DNA from: an uncultured Clostridia bacterium
Lineage (GTDB): Bacteria > Bacillota > Clostridia > TANB77 > CAG-508
Direction: 5' to 3'
Assembly: GCA_947631335.1 (NCBI GenBank)
Contig: CANRKZ010000011.1
Location: 1-36,464, forward strand
DNA: 36,464 nt
Shown here: piece by piece, positions 21,411 to 31,490 of the stretch
Numbering within the stretch: the first letter of the stretch is position 1
Layout: the number at the start of each line of letters is the position of its first letter
Made by a program: the position numbers and the translations under genes
Notes under the pieces: model-generated
Database searches by the model: none
Told to the model about the DNA's origin: nothing
What the model saw: only the letters and a program-made list of their open reading frames with translations

Positions 21411-23357
21411 TTATAAATTTACTAAATTATAGTTTATATTCATTTTATCTAATACTTCCTTCTCACGATTTGTACAAGTAAATAAAATAATTTGATGGTT
21501 TATAAATTTACTATTTATATATTTTAAAATATTTTCTAGTCTTTCTGTATCATAATAGGCAAAAGTTTCATCCAAAATAATTGGCATAATTTCTTCTGAT
21601 AATTCTTGCGCCATAGATAATCTTAGAGATAAATATAACTGATCTATCGTTCCTATACTTAACCTAGATGCTGGTACATAATTTCCATCTTTTAATTCTA
21701 CAATTAATCCTAATTCATCGTTAAATCTAATATTTGTATATTTCCCGTTCGTTATCTCGGAAATATTCTTAGACAATGCTTGCGTAAACTTAGGGGTTAT
21801 AGTATTTCTCATCTTTTCATACGCTTTCATTAAAATCTCTTTTGCTAAATCAAAACTTAAATTTATTTTTTTAAAGGTTGACATTTTTTCTTTATTGTTA
21901 ACTAGTTCTTCTTCGATTTTTGATAAACTTTCTAGTTTTTCTTCTATATTTTTTTTATCTAATTCTAATGTATGTAATTCTATTTTTTTATTATTTATCT
22001 TATTTTGAATATTTTCTATTTCATAATTTGTATTTTTTAAATTTATAAAATAATTTATTTTATTTTTTTCTATTTTATTTAAATATTTATTTTTTATTTT
22101 TTCTTTTTCTAAATTTATTTTTAAATTTAAATTGTTTTTTAAATTTAAAATTTCCCTTTCTAAATTAATATTATTTTTTTCAATTAAATTAATTTCGTGA
22201 TTTAAATTATTTAATTCTAAATTTATTTTTTCTATATTATTTAAATTATTTTTTTCTATATTTTTTTCTTTTTTTATTTTTTTCTTTTTTAAAACAATGA
22301 CACAAACTAAAAACATTGGTAATGTAAGTAAAAAAATATATTTTATTATATTATTTTTTATAAAAATAAATTGTAAGATATTAATAAAAATTAATAAAAT
22401 AAAAAATAAATTTATTTTTTTATTTTTTTCTTTCTGCATTTTTTTATTATTTTTTATTTCTTCAGAATTTAAATTTAAAATATTTTTATTATTATTTTTA
22501 ATTTCGCTTATTTTATTTTTAATTAAATTTATTTTTTCTATATTTTCTTTTTTTATATTTTCTTTTATTTTTATTTTCTCTTTTTCTATTTTTTCATTTT
22601 CTTCTAATAATTTATTTTCTTTTAAGAAATTATCTTCTTTTTCTAATTCTATAATTTCTTTCTTTAATTTGTTTCTATTGTCCTCAATTTCATATTTAAG
22701 GGTTTCATATTTTTCTAATTGTTGTTTTTGTAATTCTAATTCCTCTATTTTTTTATCTATTATATTAATTGGTTTTTCCCTAGATCTTTTTGTTCCTATT
22801 TCTTCTAATTGTCTTCTATTTATCCTATCAATTGCTTTTTTGTAAGAAATATTGTCATCTCCTGTTCCAACTAAATTGGCTATTTTTTGAATTAATAAAT
22901 TTTGTTCTTGTTTTCCTAGGCATACCTCTTTCTGTCCAACCACTACAGTAGATAGAAATAATTCTTCATCAACTTTAGTTTGTTCGTAAAAAAATTCATT
23001 TCCTTTTGTTTTATCGATATTAAACTCTTTTGAAATATCTTCTTTATCTTCATTAAATATTCTAGGATTCTTTTTTTTAAAATCTCTATAAACTTCAAAT
23101 TTATTTTTATTATTCAATTCATATTCTATTTTTCCTGAAAATTCTTCTCCTATCCAAGGTTTATATCTTTCAAAATCAGAATATTCTTTTCCTTTTTTAT
23201 TTTTTGAAATTCCATAAAAGGAATTTATAACAAATCTTAGAAGTGTTGATTTTCCTGATTCATTTTTTCCATATATAAGATTAATCCCATTTTTTAAATT
23301 AATCTCTTTGTTTTTTAATTTTCCATAAGAATTTATTTTTATTTTATTAATTTTCAA
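21411..23357 (-). CDS. YhaN-like SMC/SbcC-type AAA ATPase with internal TM segment
   Basis: 648 aa. Walker A YGKNESGKSTLLRFVINSFYG; ABC signature RLSIGTIDQLYLSLRLSMAQELSEEIMPIILDETFAYYD; central K/N/I-rich coiled coil; hydrophobic INLFFILLIFINILQFIFIKNNIIKYIFLLTLPMFLVCVIVL. Confidence 0.85.
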   Translation of the reverse strand: MKINKIKINSYGKLKNKEINLKNGINLIYGKNESGKSTLLRFVINSFYGISKNKKGKEYSDFERYKPWIGEEFSGKIEYELNNKNKFEVYRDFKKKNPRIFNEDKEDISKEFNIDKTKGNEFFYEQTKVDEELFLSTVVVGQKEVCLGKQEQNLLIQKIANLVGTGDDNISYKKAIDRINRRQLEEIGTKRSREKPINIIDKKIEELELQKQQLEKYETLKYEIEDNRNKLKKEIIELEKEDNFLKENKLLEENEKIEKEKIKIKENIKKENIEKINLIKNKISEIKNNNKNILNLNSEEIKNNKKMQKEKNKKINLFFILLIFINILQFIFIKNNIIKYIFLLTLPMFLVCVIVLKKKKIKKEKNIEKNNLNNIEKINLELNNLNHEINLIEKNNINLEREILNLKNNLNLKINLEKEKIKNKYLNKIEKNKINYFINLKNTNYEIENIQNKINNKKIELHTLELDKKNIEEKLESLSKIEEELVNNKEKMSTFKKINLSFDLAKEILMKAYEKMRNTITPKFTQALSKNISEITNGKYTNIRFNDELGLIVELKDGNYVPASRLSIGTIDQLYLSLRLSMAQELSEEIMPIILDETFAYYDTERLENILKYINSKFINHQIILFTCTNREKEVLDKMNINYNLVNL

Positions 23358-23367
23358 TTTTTCACCT

Positions 23368-24453
23368 CTATTCTAAAGCTTCCAATCCTATTTCAATTGC
23401 TTTTTCCAAAACTTCTTTTTCTTCCTGTCCTATGTTTTCTTTTGCTAATTCTTTTATCATTTCTTTTACAAATAATCCTTTTAAAGTTGTCTCATTTTTA
23501 ATTTTTTCTAAATCATAAGCTATCTTAGTCTCATCTTTAATCTTTAAGATTCTAACATTTGAAATATATTTTAACAAATCATATTTGTTAATTTCAAAGT
23601 TTCGATTTCCTATTAATACAATTTCTATATATTCATTTTTCTTTCCTTCAAAATTATTTATTTTTTCAATTAATTCTTCTTTTGATATTATACTGGTTAC
23701 ATCAATTTCTTTTTTTGTAAAACATTCCTCGTCTAATGGAATAAATTGTAATTTTAACTCTTCTTTTTTCAAATCTCCTATTATCATTCCATGTTTTCCT
23801 GGTTCATCAAATCCTAAAGCTGCTGTAGACCCAGGATATACTATTTTTTGATTTTCTGATGTATGGTAATCAGGTTTATGAATATGCCCCAATGCCACAT
23901 AATCAAAACCTTTTTCTTTTAGTTTTTTAGAAGATATATTGTTATAATTTTTTTCATCATCATACCCTCCATCCAAACTTGCATGAGTTATTAATATATT
24001 TATTTTTTCTTTATTCTCTATTTGTAATTCGTCTATTCCTGAATTATAACAATAAAAATCATCAAATCCATATCCATAGATATCTATTTTATCTGTTTCT
24101 ATTTTTTCTATTTTAGAATGAAATATTTTTACATTATCACACCATTCAAATTTATGATAATAAGAATTTTTAAGATATGGATCATGATTTCCTGGTGCTA
24201 TATAAATTTTTGTTTTTGGAATTTCTTTAAATAAATTATTAATATATTCTATGGTTGATTGTTTTACATATTTATGCTCATATAAGTCCCCTGAAATAAG
24301 AAAATATTCAATTTTATTTTCTTTAATATAATCGATTACCTTTTTAAATATCTTTCTTTGTTCTAATCTTCTTAAATTACCTAAAATATCTTTATCCGAT
24401 AAATTCACAAATGGTCTATCAAAATGCATGTCTGCTATATGTACAAATTTCAT
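23368..24453 (-). CDS. YhaO-like metallophosphoesterase / DNA repair exonuclease
   Basis: 361 aa. KFVHIADMHFDRPF; ISGDLYEH; APGNHDPY; ALGHIHKPD. Adjacent to the yhaN-like gene. Confidence 0.88.
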   Translation of the reverse strand: MKFVHIADMHFDRPFVNLSDKDILGNLRRLEQRKIFKKVIDYIKENKIEYFLISGDLYEHKYVKQSTIEYINNLFKEIPKTKIYIAPGNHDPYLKNSYYHKFEWCDNVKIFHSKIEKIETDKIDIYGYGFDDFYCYNSGIDELQIENKEKINILITHASLDGGYDDEKNYNNISSKKLKEKGFDYVALGHIHKPDYHTSENQKIVYPGSTAALGFDEPGKHGMIIGDLKKEELKLQFIPLDEECFTKKEIDVTSIISKEELIEKINNFEGKKNEYIEIVLIGNRNFEINKYDLLKYISNVRILKIKDETKIAYDLEKIKNETTLKGLFVKEMIKELAKENIGQEEKEVLEKAIEIGLEALE

Positions 24454-24549
24454 TTTTTTCTCCTTATTCCTGTTTTACAATCTCGTGCCTATTCTACTAT
24501 ACTTTTTTTATTTTTTCAATAGAAAAGCGAAAACTTTTTTGCTTTTTGT

Positions 24550-24596
24550 CTAAAAAAATTTGCATAGAGATTGTAAAATCTTTATGCAAATTTTTA
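24550..24596 (-). terminator. Hairpin terminator downstream of virD4/traG
   Basis: aaaaaatttgcata ... tatgcaaatttttatt inverted repeat immediately after the stop at 24597. Confidence 0.65.
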
Positions 24597-26610
24597 TTAA
24601 TTACTTTCATCAATTGGGCCAAATAATTCATCAAACTTTGCTTCTAATTCTTTTTGTAAGTCATAGGTGTCTTCTTCCGATTCTTGTGGTAGAATTGGTG
24701 ATTTCTCTTCAAAATCATTTAGATCCCTTGGTTGTATCTTTGTTTCTTCTACAACATTTTCTTGTTCCTCTTTTTGAATAATATCTGTTTCTTCATCAAA
24801 TAAATCATCTAAGGACTCTACTTTCAAGTTTTGAACTTTATTTTCTGCTGTGTCTTCTACATATGGATTATAAGGATTATATTTTCTCCAATTTCCTCTT
24901 TCAATTTCTCCAATATCATTATGGCTAATTTCTAATTGTGCCATTTGTTTTGCCATTGGATGTTTAAAATAATAAAATTTATTTGCTTTTACTGGTTTTA
25001 TTCCTTTTTCAAAAATAATACATAAATCATTATCTAATCTACGAAGTTCATCTGGTGTCATTAAGGCCCTTGCCATAACTTGGTCAGATACACTCTTACC
25101 AGTTCTCCAATTTTGTCTGTCACGATTAACAGATATACTATCTCTTTCTATTGTTTTTTCTCCTAATGCTTTTGAGAAATACTCTACTGTTTTATAGGAA
25201 TTACTTCCTAAAAATACGTGTGTATCACAGTTACCCATAATTGTTTCATAAGATTTTTCATAAACAGCTTCTAATTGATCTATATTTTGTAGAATAACAC
25301 TAAACGATATTTTTCTACTTCTTGATGTTGATATTTTTTTATCAAAATCTGGAATTTTTCCAATATTAGCAAACTCATCTAGAATGAAGAAAGTTTGTTC
25401 TTTTAAAGCTCCTCCATTTTGGTCTGCATAATCATATAATTGCTGTATCATTTGGGAGAAGAAAATCGTCAATAAAAAATCATATGCCGTATGTGTATCA
25501 GAAGATATAACATATACTGCTGTTTTTCTATTCCCAATCTCCTCGAAGTTTATCGTATCTGTTGATGTTAACTCTGCTATTTCTTTTGAATCAAATTTAC
25601 CTAGTTTAGATTGCAAAGTACTTAGAATAGAACTATATGTTTTTTCTGGTGCTATTTCAATCGATTTATAATACATTCTAGCTGGATGATCATATGGAAG
25701 TTGACTAATTAATTCTGTTAATAAGTTACTTCCACCATTACTATTAGCTGCTCTAACTAATTCTGCACAACTTGCTAAATTCTGTTCTTCCTCTGGTCTT
25801 GTAGCAATCAAATAATAGATTAATGCCTTTAATAACATTTCTGCTGAATCATCCCAGAATGGATCTGATTTTCCGCCTTCTGATTGTTGCCCTTTTACAA
25901 TAGTATTTGCTATAACATCCACATCAATTTCAGATGAAATATGCATTAACGGATTATATCCATCACTGTATTGTGGTCTAACTAAATTTAATACTTTAAT
26001 TTCATATCCCTTTGATTTTAAATATCCTGCTGTTCTATCGTAAAGCTCTCCTTTTGGATCTGTAAAAACATAAGAACCTAAACATTGATATGCATTCGGA
26101 ATTGAATAAGAAGTAGATTTACCAGAACCTGATCCGTCCAACTACTAATACATTTACATTTCCTCGTTTATCTACTGGTAAATAATTATTTTCTGCTAAA
26201 ATAATTCCTTTATTTTTATTTAATATCTGATATTGTTCTCCTCTTTGACTCCAATCACTAGATCCATGTTCAATATCTGAATATTCATTTTTAGGTGCTG
26301 ATCTTACAAATCCTATAAAGAAAAATACAGAATAGATTATTGTTACAATCAATAACGTTGAAAAATAATCTTCCACTGCACCACTTGCAAATACATTCCC
26401 AAAACTTCCAAATGGATTTGTTATGGATTTTCCAAAAGTTTCTAAAAATATTTGTAAATTAAACTCTCCATTTAATCCAGCAAGATGTTTACTATACGCA
26501 AAAGGCGAAACAAATACTATGGCTATAAATATCCATAGTATTGCAAATATTATAAAATTTTTTCTATTTCTTCTAATTGCTCCTTCTATTTTATAGTTCA
26601 TAAAACTCAC
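24597..26610 (-). CDS. VirD4/TraG-type coupling ATPase, encoded in two frames joined by a +1 shift at CGG (26134-26136) inside the Walker A region
   Basis: ORF 26119..26610 (two N-terminal TM segments, ends NVNVLVVGRIRFW*) and ORF 24597..26141 (begins at the P-loop, GSGSGKSTSYSIPNAYQCLGSYVFTDPKGELYD...FILDEFANIGKIPDFDKKISTSRSRKISFSVILQNIDQLEAVY). Skipping the C gives NVNVLVVGGSGSGKSTSYSIP. Total length 2014 nt = 3n+1. Confidence 0.9.
26134..26136 (-). other. Putative +1 recoding site 3: GUU GGA CGG AUC -> GUU GGA (C) GGA UCA
   Basis: Reverse complement ...TTAGTAGTTGGA C GGATCAGGTTCTGGTAAATCTACT... The 0 frame ends at TAA 4 codons after CGG. The +1 frame gives GGSGSGKS. Confidence 0.8.
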
Positions 26611-26895
26611 CTACTCTTTTGTAAATTGATCATTTGATAATGTCTCCAATTTTTTTCTGTTCTTATTAGTTGTTTCTACTCTTATAGACATTCCTTCTTC
26701 TAAATCTGTGCTTAGTATTTCTCTTTTTAAACTGTTGGATACAACATTATAAGGTTCTATTCCTTTGTCTTTAAAATATATTTGTGTATTAACTACTTCA
26801 ATACTAAATTTTCCACTGTCTTGAACACCAGCTGCACCCTCGATAGCGTCTCGTGGTATTGGCGAATTATTAGCTCTTTTTGCATTAACTGCCAT
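26611..26895 (-). CDS. Hypothetical small protein upstream of virD4/traG
   Basis: 94 aa (MAVNAKRANNSPIPRDAIEGAAGVQDSGKFSIEV...), abutting virD4/traG with an apparent operon arrangement. Confidence 0.6.
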   Translation of the reverse strand: MAVNAKRANNSPIPRDAIEGAAGVQDSGKFSIEVVNTQIYFKDKGIEPYNVVSNSLKREILSTDLEEGMSIRVETTNKNRKKLETLSNDQFTKE

Positions 26896-26906
26896 AACTA
26901 TTCCTC

Positions 26907-27425
26907 CTACTTTTCTTCTCTTATCTCGAATGCGAAATAAGATTTATATGGTTTTAACTTACATTTTCCCTTTACTTCATTTGTTTTTTCATCAAAATAA
27001 AGTACTGGTTTTACTTCTTCTGTCGTTTCTGGATCAATAATAGATATAGGTCTTTTTAAGTTTGGTGTATATTGAAATTCTTTATATTCTACTTTTTCTT
27101 CTGAATAAATGGTAGTAAATTGAAATGGCGTTGGTTTTTTTGTTATTTTAACTTCGTCTTCAATTAATATTCCATTATTAATAATTACTTTATCTTTTCC
27201 AAAAGATAAAATAACTAATTGATTTCCATCTTTTTGTGGTTCATCCACATAAAAAGTTTTCTTGTTGTAATTTCCTATAAGTTCCTCTGTATGTTCTAAT
27301 CTCTCCACTGTATACTTAGGATATTCACTCAAGTATTCCTTTTTTGTTTTATTTACTTGATAAATTACTGTTTTTACTCCTTCTGGATCTGTTATGCTAA
27401 AATGTTTTCCTTGCATAGCCTCCAT
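26907..27425 (-). CDS. Hypothetical protein in the virD4/traG operon
   Basis: 172 aa ORF (MEAMQGKHFSITDPEGVKTVIYQVNKTKKEYLSEYPKYTVERL...), co-directional, 11-nt gap to the next ORF. Confidence 0.6.
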   Translation of the reverse strand: MEAMQGKHFSITDPEGVKTVIYQVNKTKKEYLSEYPKYTVERLEHTEELIGNYNKKTFYVDEPQKDGNQLVILSFGKDKVIINNGILIEDEVKITKKPTPFQFTTIYSEEKVEYKEFQYTPNLKRPISIIDPETTEEVKPVLYFDEKTNEVKGKCKLKPYKSYFAFEIREEK

Positions 27426-27542
27426 TTATTTTACACCTCATTCCTATGTTCTAATCCATAGATTATCATTTGTTACACTACTAAGTATAATTATAGCGAA
27501 AAAAGCCTGTTTTGTCAATATATATTTATGTAAATTCATTAT

Positions 27543-28430
27543 TTATTTTCTTGGATTAAACTCTGATATTTCACTTAATTGTTTAAATATATTTTCCTCT
27601 TCTTCTGTTAATTGTTTTGGTACTACTATTTTTATTTCAGCCACTAGGTCTCCTCTCGTATCTTTTGTAACTCTATATCCTTTATTTGGTATTCTTATTT
27701 TTTCTCCACTTTGCACTCCCTGTGGAATATATACTTTTGTCTCATCATCAATTGTTTTAATATTTGCCCTTGTTCCTAAAGCTGCTTCCCAAGGTGTTAA
27801 AAGCAAATCTGTATAAATATCATATCCCTTTAGTTTAAACTTTTGATTATTTTCTATTTTTATTCTTATTAACAAATCTCCATTCTTTCCACCATTTTTC
27901 CCTTCTTTTCCTTGTCCAATTAATCTAATCTTTTCTCCGTCTCTTATTCCTTTTGGTATTTTTACTGTATAGGTTTTAGCTTGTCCTTGCATATTTTTTA
28001 ATGCTATTTGTTTTTCTAGACCATAGAATGCATCATATAAGTTAACACTAATTTCAGTCTCTATATTTTCGCCTCGAATTGGATTTTTTCTTTGATCCTT
28101 TTCTTCTGTTTTTTTAGCATTTTCGATGTTACCTAAAAACATATTAAAGAAGGCTTCTTTTTCATTTTTACCTGAAAAAGCCTTTTTCCCTTTAGAAAAT
28201 TTAGAATTCCAAACTCTATCATATTTTCTTTTTGAAGCAGGTATTGATAATATTCTATAAGCCTCGTTAATGTCTTTAATTTTTTCTTCTGCTAAAGTAT
28301 CCCCCACATTTAAATCTGGATGATACTTTTTAGCAGCTTGCCTATAGGCCTGTTTTATTTCATCGATGGAAACATGGCTTGTTTCCAAATCTAATATTTT
28401 ATAATAATTTTTTAAAACCATTTTTGACAT
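27543..28430 (-). CDS. DnaJ/CbpA-like J-domain chaperone
   Basis: 295 aa. KNYYKILDLETSHVSIDEIKQAYRQAAKKYHPDLN (HPD) and C-terminal DnaJ substrate domains (VKIPKGIRDGEKIRLIGQGKEGKNGGKNGDLLIRIKI). No zinc finger. Confidence 0.9.
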   Translation of the reverse strand: MSKMVLKNYYKILDLETSHVSIDEIKQAYRQAAKKYHPDLNVGDTLAEEKIKDINEAYRILSIPASKRKYDRVWNSKFSKGKKAFSGKNEKEAFFNMFLGNIENAKKTEEKDQRKNPIRGENIETEISVNLYDAFYGLEKQIALKNMQGQAKTYTVKIPKGIRDGEKIRLIGQGKEGKNGGKNGDLLIRIKIENNQKFKLKGYDIYTDLLLTPWEAALGTRANIKTIDDETKVYIPQGVQSGEKIRIPNKGYRVTKDTRGDLVAEIKIVVPKQLTEEEENIFKQLSEISEFNPRK

Positions 28431-28467
28431 CCTCCCTAAAAATCAGGTAAACATATTATATCATAAA

Positions 28468-28500
28468 TCGAAAAAAAATCCATAGTTTTTATGGATTTTT
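28468..28500 (-). terminator. Hairpin terminator downstream of ddl
   Basis: aaaaaaaatccat agttttt atggatttttctt inverted repeat. Confidence 0.65.
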
Positions 28501-28506
28501 CTTGTC

Positions 28507-29562
28507 TTATTTGTTTTCTAAAGCTAATTGAATTAATTGATCTAATAACTCACTATAAGAAAGTCCATTTTTCTCAAAGAGTTTTGGATACATACTAATA
28601 TTTGTAAACCCTGGTAAAGTATTTATTTCATTAATATAAATCTCATTACTCCCTTCTTCAATGAAGAAGTCTACTCTTGACAAACCTTTACCATCAATTG
28701 CTTTAAAAGCTTTTATAGCTTGCTTCCTTATATTTTCTGAAAGTTCGAGTGGAATATTAGCAGGAATTTCGATTCCTGATTGTTTACTTTTATATTTTGC
28801 ATCATAGCTATAAAACTCTTCTGCTGGCTTAATCTCTCCTACACAAGACGCTATTACTTTCTCATTTCCTAGAACAGCACATTCTACTTCCCTTCCTTTA
28901 ATTCCTTGTTCAATTAAAATTTTGGTATCAAATTTTGCTGCATATTCAATAAATTCTTCTAATTCTTTTTGATTTTTAGCTTTATGAATTCCTACACTAG
29001 AACCTGAATTAGATGGTTTAATAAACATCGGGAATTCTAAATCCTGAGAAATTTTCTTTACTACTTCTTTTCGTTCTAGTATGGTTTCATTAAAATTTTT
29101 ATCCATATAGAAATATCTATCTTTATATTTTCTAATATAAAGATACTTTGCCTGTTTTAATCCTGCTTGATTAAAAACTATTTTGGTATATACTTTATCC
29201 ATTCCTATGCTAGATGCTAGTACATGACATCCTACATAAGGTAACTTTATAAGTTCAAACAATCCTTGAATTGTTCCATCTTCTCCATATAATCCATGTA
29301 AGACTGGAAATAAAATATCTAATTGTCTTAAATATTGCATTTCATTTTCTAATTTTTCTTTTGTTTGAACTAAATTACCCAATTTAATTTCATTTTCTTG
29401 TTCTGTATATTTCCACCAAACTCCTTCTTTGTCGATATAGATAGGATAAATCTCATATTTTTGTCTATTTAGGTTATTTAAAATAGAATTTGCAGAGTTA
29501 ATAGAGACTTCATTTTCAGTAGACATTCCACCAAATATAACTCCTAGTTTCCTTTTTGCCAT
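28507..29562 (-). CDS. ddl: D-alanine--D-alanine ligase
   Basis: 351 aa. LGVIFGGMSTENEVSINSA; PVLHGLYGEDGTIQGL; FIKPSNSGSSVGIHKA; INEINTLPGFTNISMYPKL. Confidence 0.95.
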   Translation of the reverse strand: MAKRKLGVIFGGMSTENEVSINSANSILNNLNRQKYEIYPIYIDKEGVWWKYTEQENEIKLGNLVQTKEKLENEMQYLRQLDILFPVLHGLYGEDGTIQGLFELIKLPYVGCHVLASSIGMDKVYTKIVFNQAGLKQAKYLYIRKYKDRYFYMDKNFNETILERKEVVKKISQDLEFPMFIKPSNSGSSVGIHKAKNQKELEEFIEYAAKFDTKILIEQGIKGREVECAVLGNEKVIASCVGEIKPAEEFYSYDAKYKSKQSGIEIPANIPLELSENIRKQAIKAFKAIDGKGLSRVDFFIEEGSNEIYINEINTLPGFTNISMYPKLFEKNGLSYSELLDQLIQLALENK

Positions 29563-30947
29563 ACATGAATCATCCTTTCTGCTAAATCATAAAATTTCAT
29601 TCCATTGGAAGCTTTCCATAAAATAACATCTCCCGGTCTACCTATTTTTTTTAATAAATCTATTATTTTATTTTTATCTTCTAAGTAATATACATTTTCC
29701 AAATTCATTTTTTCTTTTGCCTTTTCCACAATATATTTTGCATCTTTCCCACTACCTATTAATATGTCAATTTTATTGTTTAATACCTCTTCTCCTACTT
29801 TTTTATGTAGCTCTTTTGAAAAGTCTCCCAGCTCAAGCATGTCACCTAATACTGCTATTTTCCTATTTTCTCTAAATTTAGATAACACTTTTAAGGAAGC
29901 ACTCATAGATTCAAAGCTTGCATTATAAGCATCGTTAATCACTTTTATTCCATTTGATAATAGTGTTATATCCATTCTCTTTTTGGTAAGTTTAAAAGTT
30001 TCAATTCCTTCCATAATTCTTTTTTCGTCAATTGCTAATAATTTTCCTACCATTACTGCACATAAACTGTTGAGTACAAAATGTTCGCCTCCTACCGGTA
30101 CTTTTATTTTTACCTTTTCTTCTCCTAAGTTACAAACAAATTGACTGCTTGATTCTTCTAAAATAATATCATTAGCATTTATATCACTTTTTTCTGTTAT
30201 TCCATATGTTCTTATTTTCATCTTTTCTTTGTTTTTTTCATACCAATTATGTAATAAGTCGTCATCATTATTAATAATAACTGTCGGATTATCAGATCCT
30301 TCTAATATCTCTAGTTTTGCTTTTAAAATATTTTCTCTGGATCCTAAATTTCCAATATGTGAAGTTCCTATATTCGTAATAATACATATTGTTGGTTTTG
30401 CAATAGACGTAAGCAATCTTATTTCCCCTAAATGATTCATGCCCATTTCTAATACCATAGCCTCTTCATCTTTCATTCTTAATATCGTGAATGGTAATCC
30501 AATATTATTATTATTATTTCCCTTTGTTTTCAAAGTTTTATATTTTTTTGACACTACATTTGCTACCATGTCTTTTGTACTTGTTTTTCCCACACTTCCT
30601 GTAATGGCAATAACTGGTATATTGTACAAACTTCTTTTATATTTTGCGATACAATATAAGGCATCTAAAGTGTTTTCTACTTTTATGACAGTCTTCCCCT
30701 CAAATTCTTTTTTATCCTCTTTTGTTAGATTTATATTTTCTATAATTACACAGGAAGCTCCATTTCTTAAAGCTTGTTTCCAAAACAAATTTCCATTGAA
30801 TGTTTCTCCTTTTATCCCTATGTAGACATCCCCGTTTTGTATTTTTCTACTATCTTTTGAAAAATTTTTACATTCTAAATTCTCATTTCCCATTAGTAAT
30901 TGACCTTTTGTTTCATTTAAAACATCTTTTACGATTAAATTATTCAT
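29544..30947 (-). CDS. murF: UDP-N-acetylmuramoyl-tripeptide--D-Ala-D-Ala ligase MurF
   Basis: 467 aa. IAITGSVGKTSTKDMVANVVSKKYKTLKTKGNNNNNIGLPFTIL; VLEMGMNHLGEI. Overlaps ddl. Confidence 0.95.
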   Translation of the reverse strand: MNNLIVKDVLNETKGQLLMGNENLECKNFSKDSRKIQNGDVYIGIKGETFNGNLFWKQALRNGASCVIIENINLTKEDKKEFEGKTVIKVENTLDALYCIAKYKRSLYNIPVIAITGSVGKTSTKDMVANVVSKKYKTLKTKGNNNNNIGLPFTILRMKDEEAMVLEMGMNHLGEIRLLTSIAKPTICIITNIGTSHIGNLGSRENILKAKLEILEGSDNPTVIINNDDDLLHNWYEKNKEKMKIRTYGITEKSDINANDIILEESSSQFVCNLGEEKVKIKVPVGGEHFVLNSLCAVMVGKLLAIDEKRIMEGIETFKLTKKRMDITLLSNGIKVINDAYNASFESMSASLKVLSKFRENRKIAVLGDMLELGDFSKELHKKVGEEVLNNKIDILIGSGKDAKYIVEKAKEKMNLENVYYLEDKNKIIDLLKKIGRPGDVILWKASNGMKFYDLAERMIHVWQKGN

Positions 30948-31064
30948 CTTCTATTTCCCTTTCTAAAAAACATTTTATTGGAATAATATTTTTATTTCTA
31001 TCTTTTAACACTTTGCTAAATTATATGATTATTTTTTAAAAAATGCAACTAAAATTAAATTTAA

Positions 31065-31103
31065 AAAACCTGTTGTATAAAATCTAATTACAACAGGCTT
31101 TTC
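31065..31103 (-). terminator. Hairpin terminator downstream of the SASP gene
   Basis: aaaaaacctgttgta ... tacaacaggctttt inverted repeat. Confidence 0.7.
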
Positions 31104-31123
31104 CTTTTCTACTTATAGTTTAA

Positions 31124-31303
31124 CTATTTGTTTTCTACACTTCTATTTGCTATTTCAATTGCTTTTGATACAATGTTTCCACAATCTTTTGAAGATACAT
31201 TTCCCCAGCTTCCACCATCTCGTTTTACTTGTTCATATACTCCTAATTCTTTTGCTATTTCTTCTCTTAAATTTTCAGATATTAATTTACTATTTTTAGA
31301 CAT
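31124..31303 (-). CDS. Alpha/beta-type small acid-soluble spore protein (absent from the supplied ORF list)
   Basis: Manual translation of the minus strand: MSKNSKLISENLREEIAKELGVYEQVKRDGGSWGNVSSKDCGNIVSKAIEIANRSVENK*. Upstream gaggagg RBS. Confidence 0.85.
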   Translation of the reverse strand: MSKNSKLISENLREEIAKELGVYEQVKRDGGSWGNVSSKDCGNIVSKAIEIANRSVENK

Positions 31304-31348
31304 AACATCCTCCTCGTAAATTTAAAAATTTAATTACATATACTGTTA

Positions 31349-31376
31349 TTATAAAACTTAAATAAAAGTTTTATAA
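31349..31376. repeat. 10-bp perfect inverted repeat in the divergent SASP/VanW intergenic region
   Basis: ttataaaact (31349-31358) / agttttataa (31367-31376). Confidence 0.5.
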
Positions 31377-31490
31377 TATTATTATTGACAACTTCTTAAA
31401 TTTTATTTTGACATTTTTTTATAAAATCATATTTTTTTTGACAACAGAATATGATATAATAAATAAGATGAATTACAAAAGGAGAATCCT

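Noticed and set aside
24597-26141. Separate small gene starting at the TTG (MDGSGSGKS...) inside virD4/traG
   Set aside because: There is no RBS at that point and the P-loop would be N-terminal without its preceding strand. The in-frame continuation by +1 shift is a better explanation.
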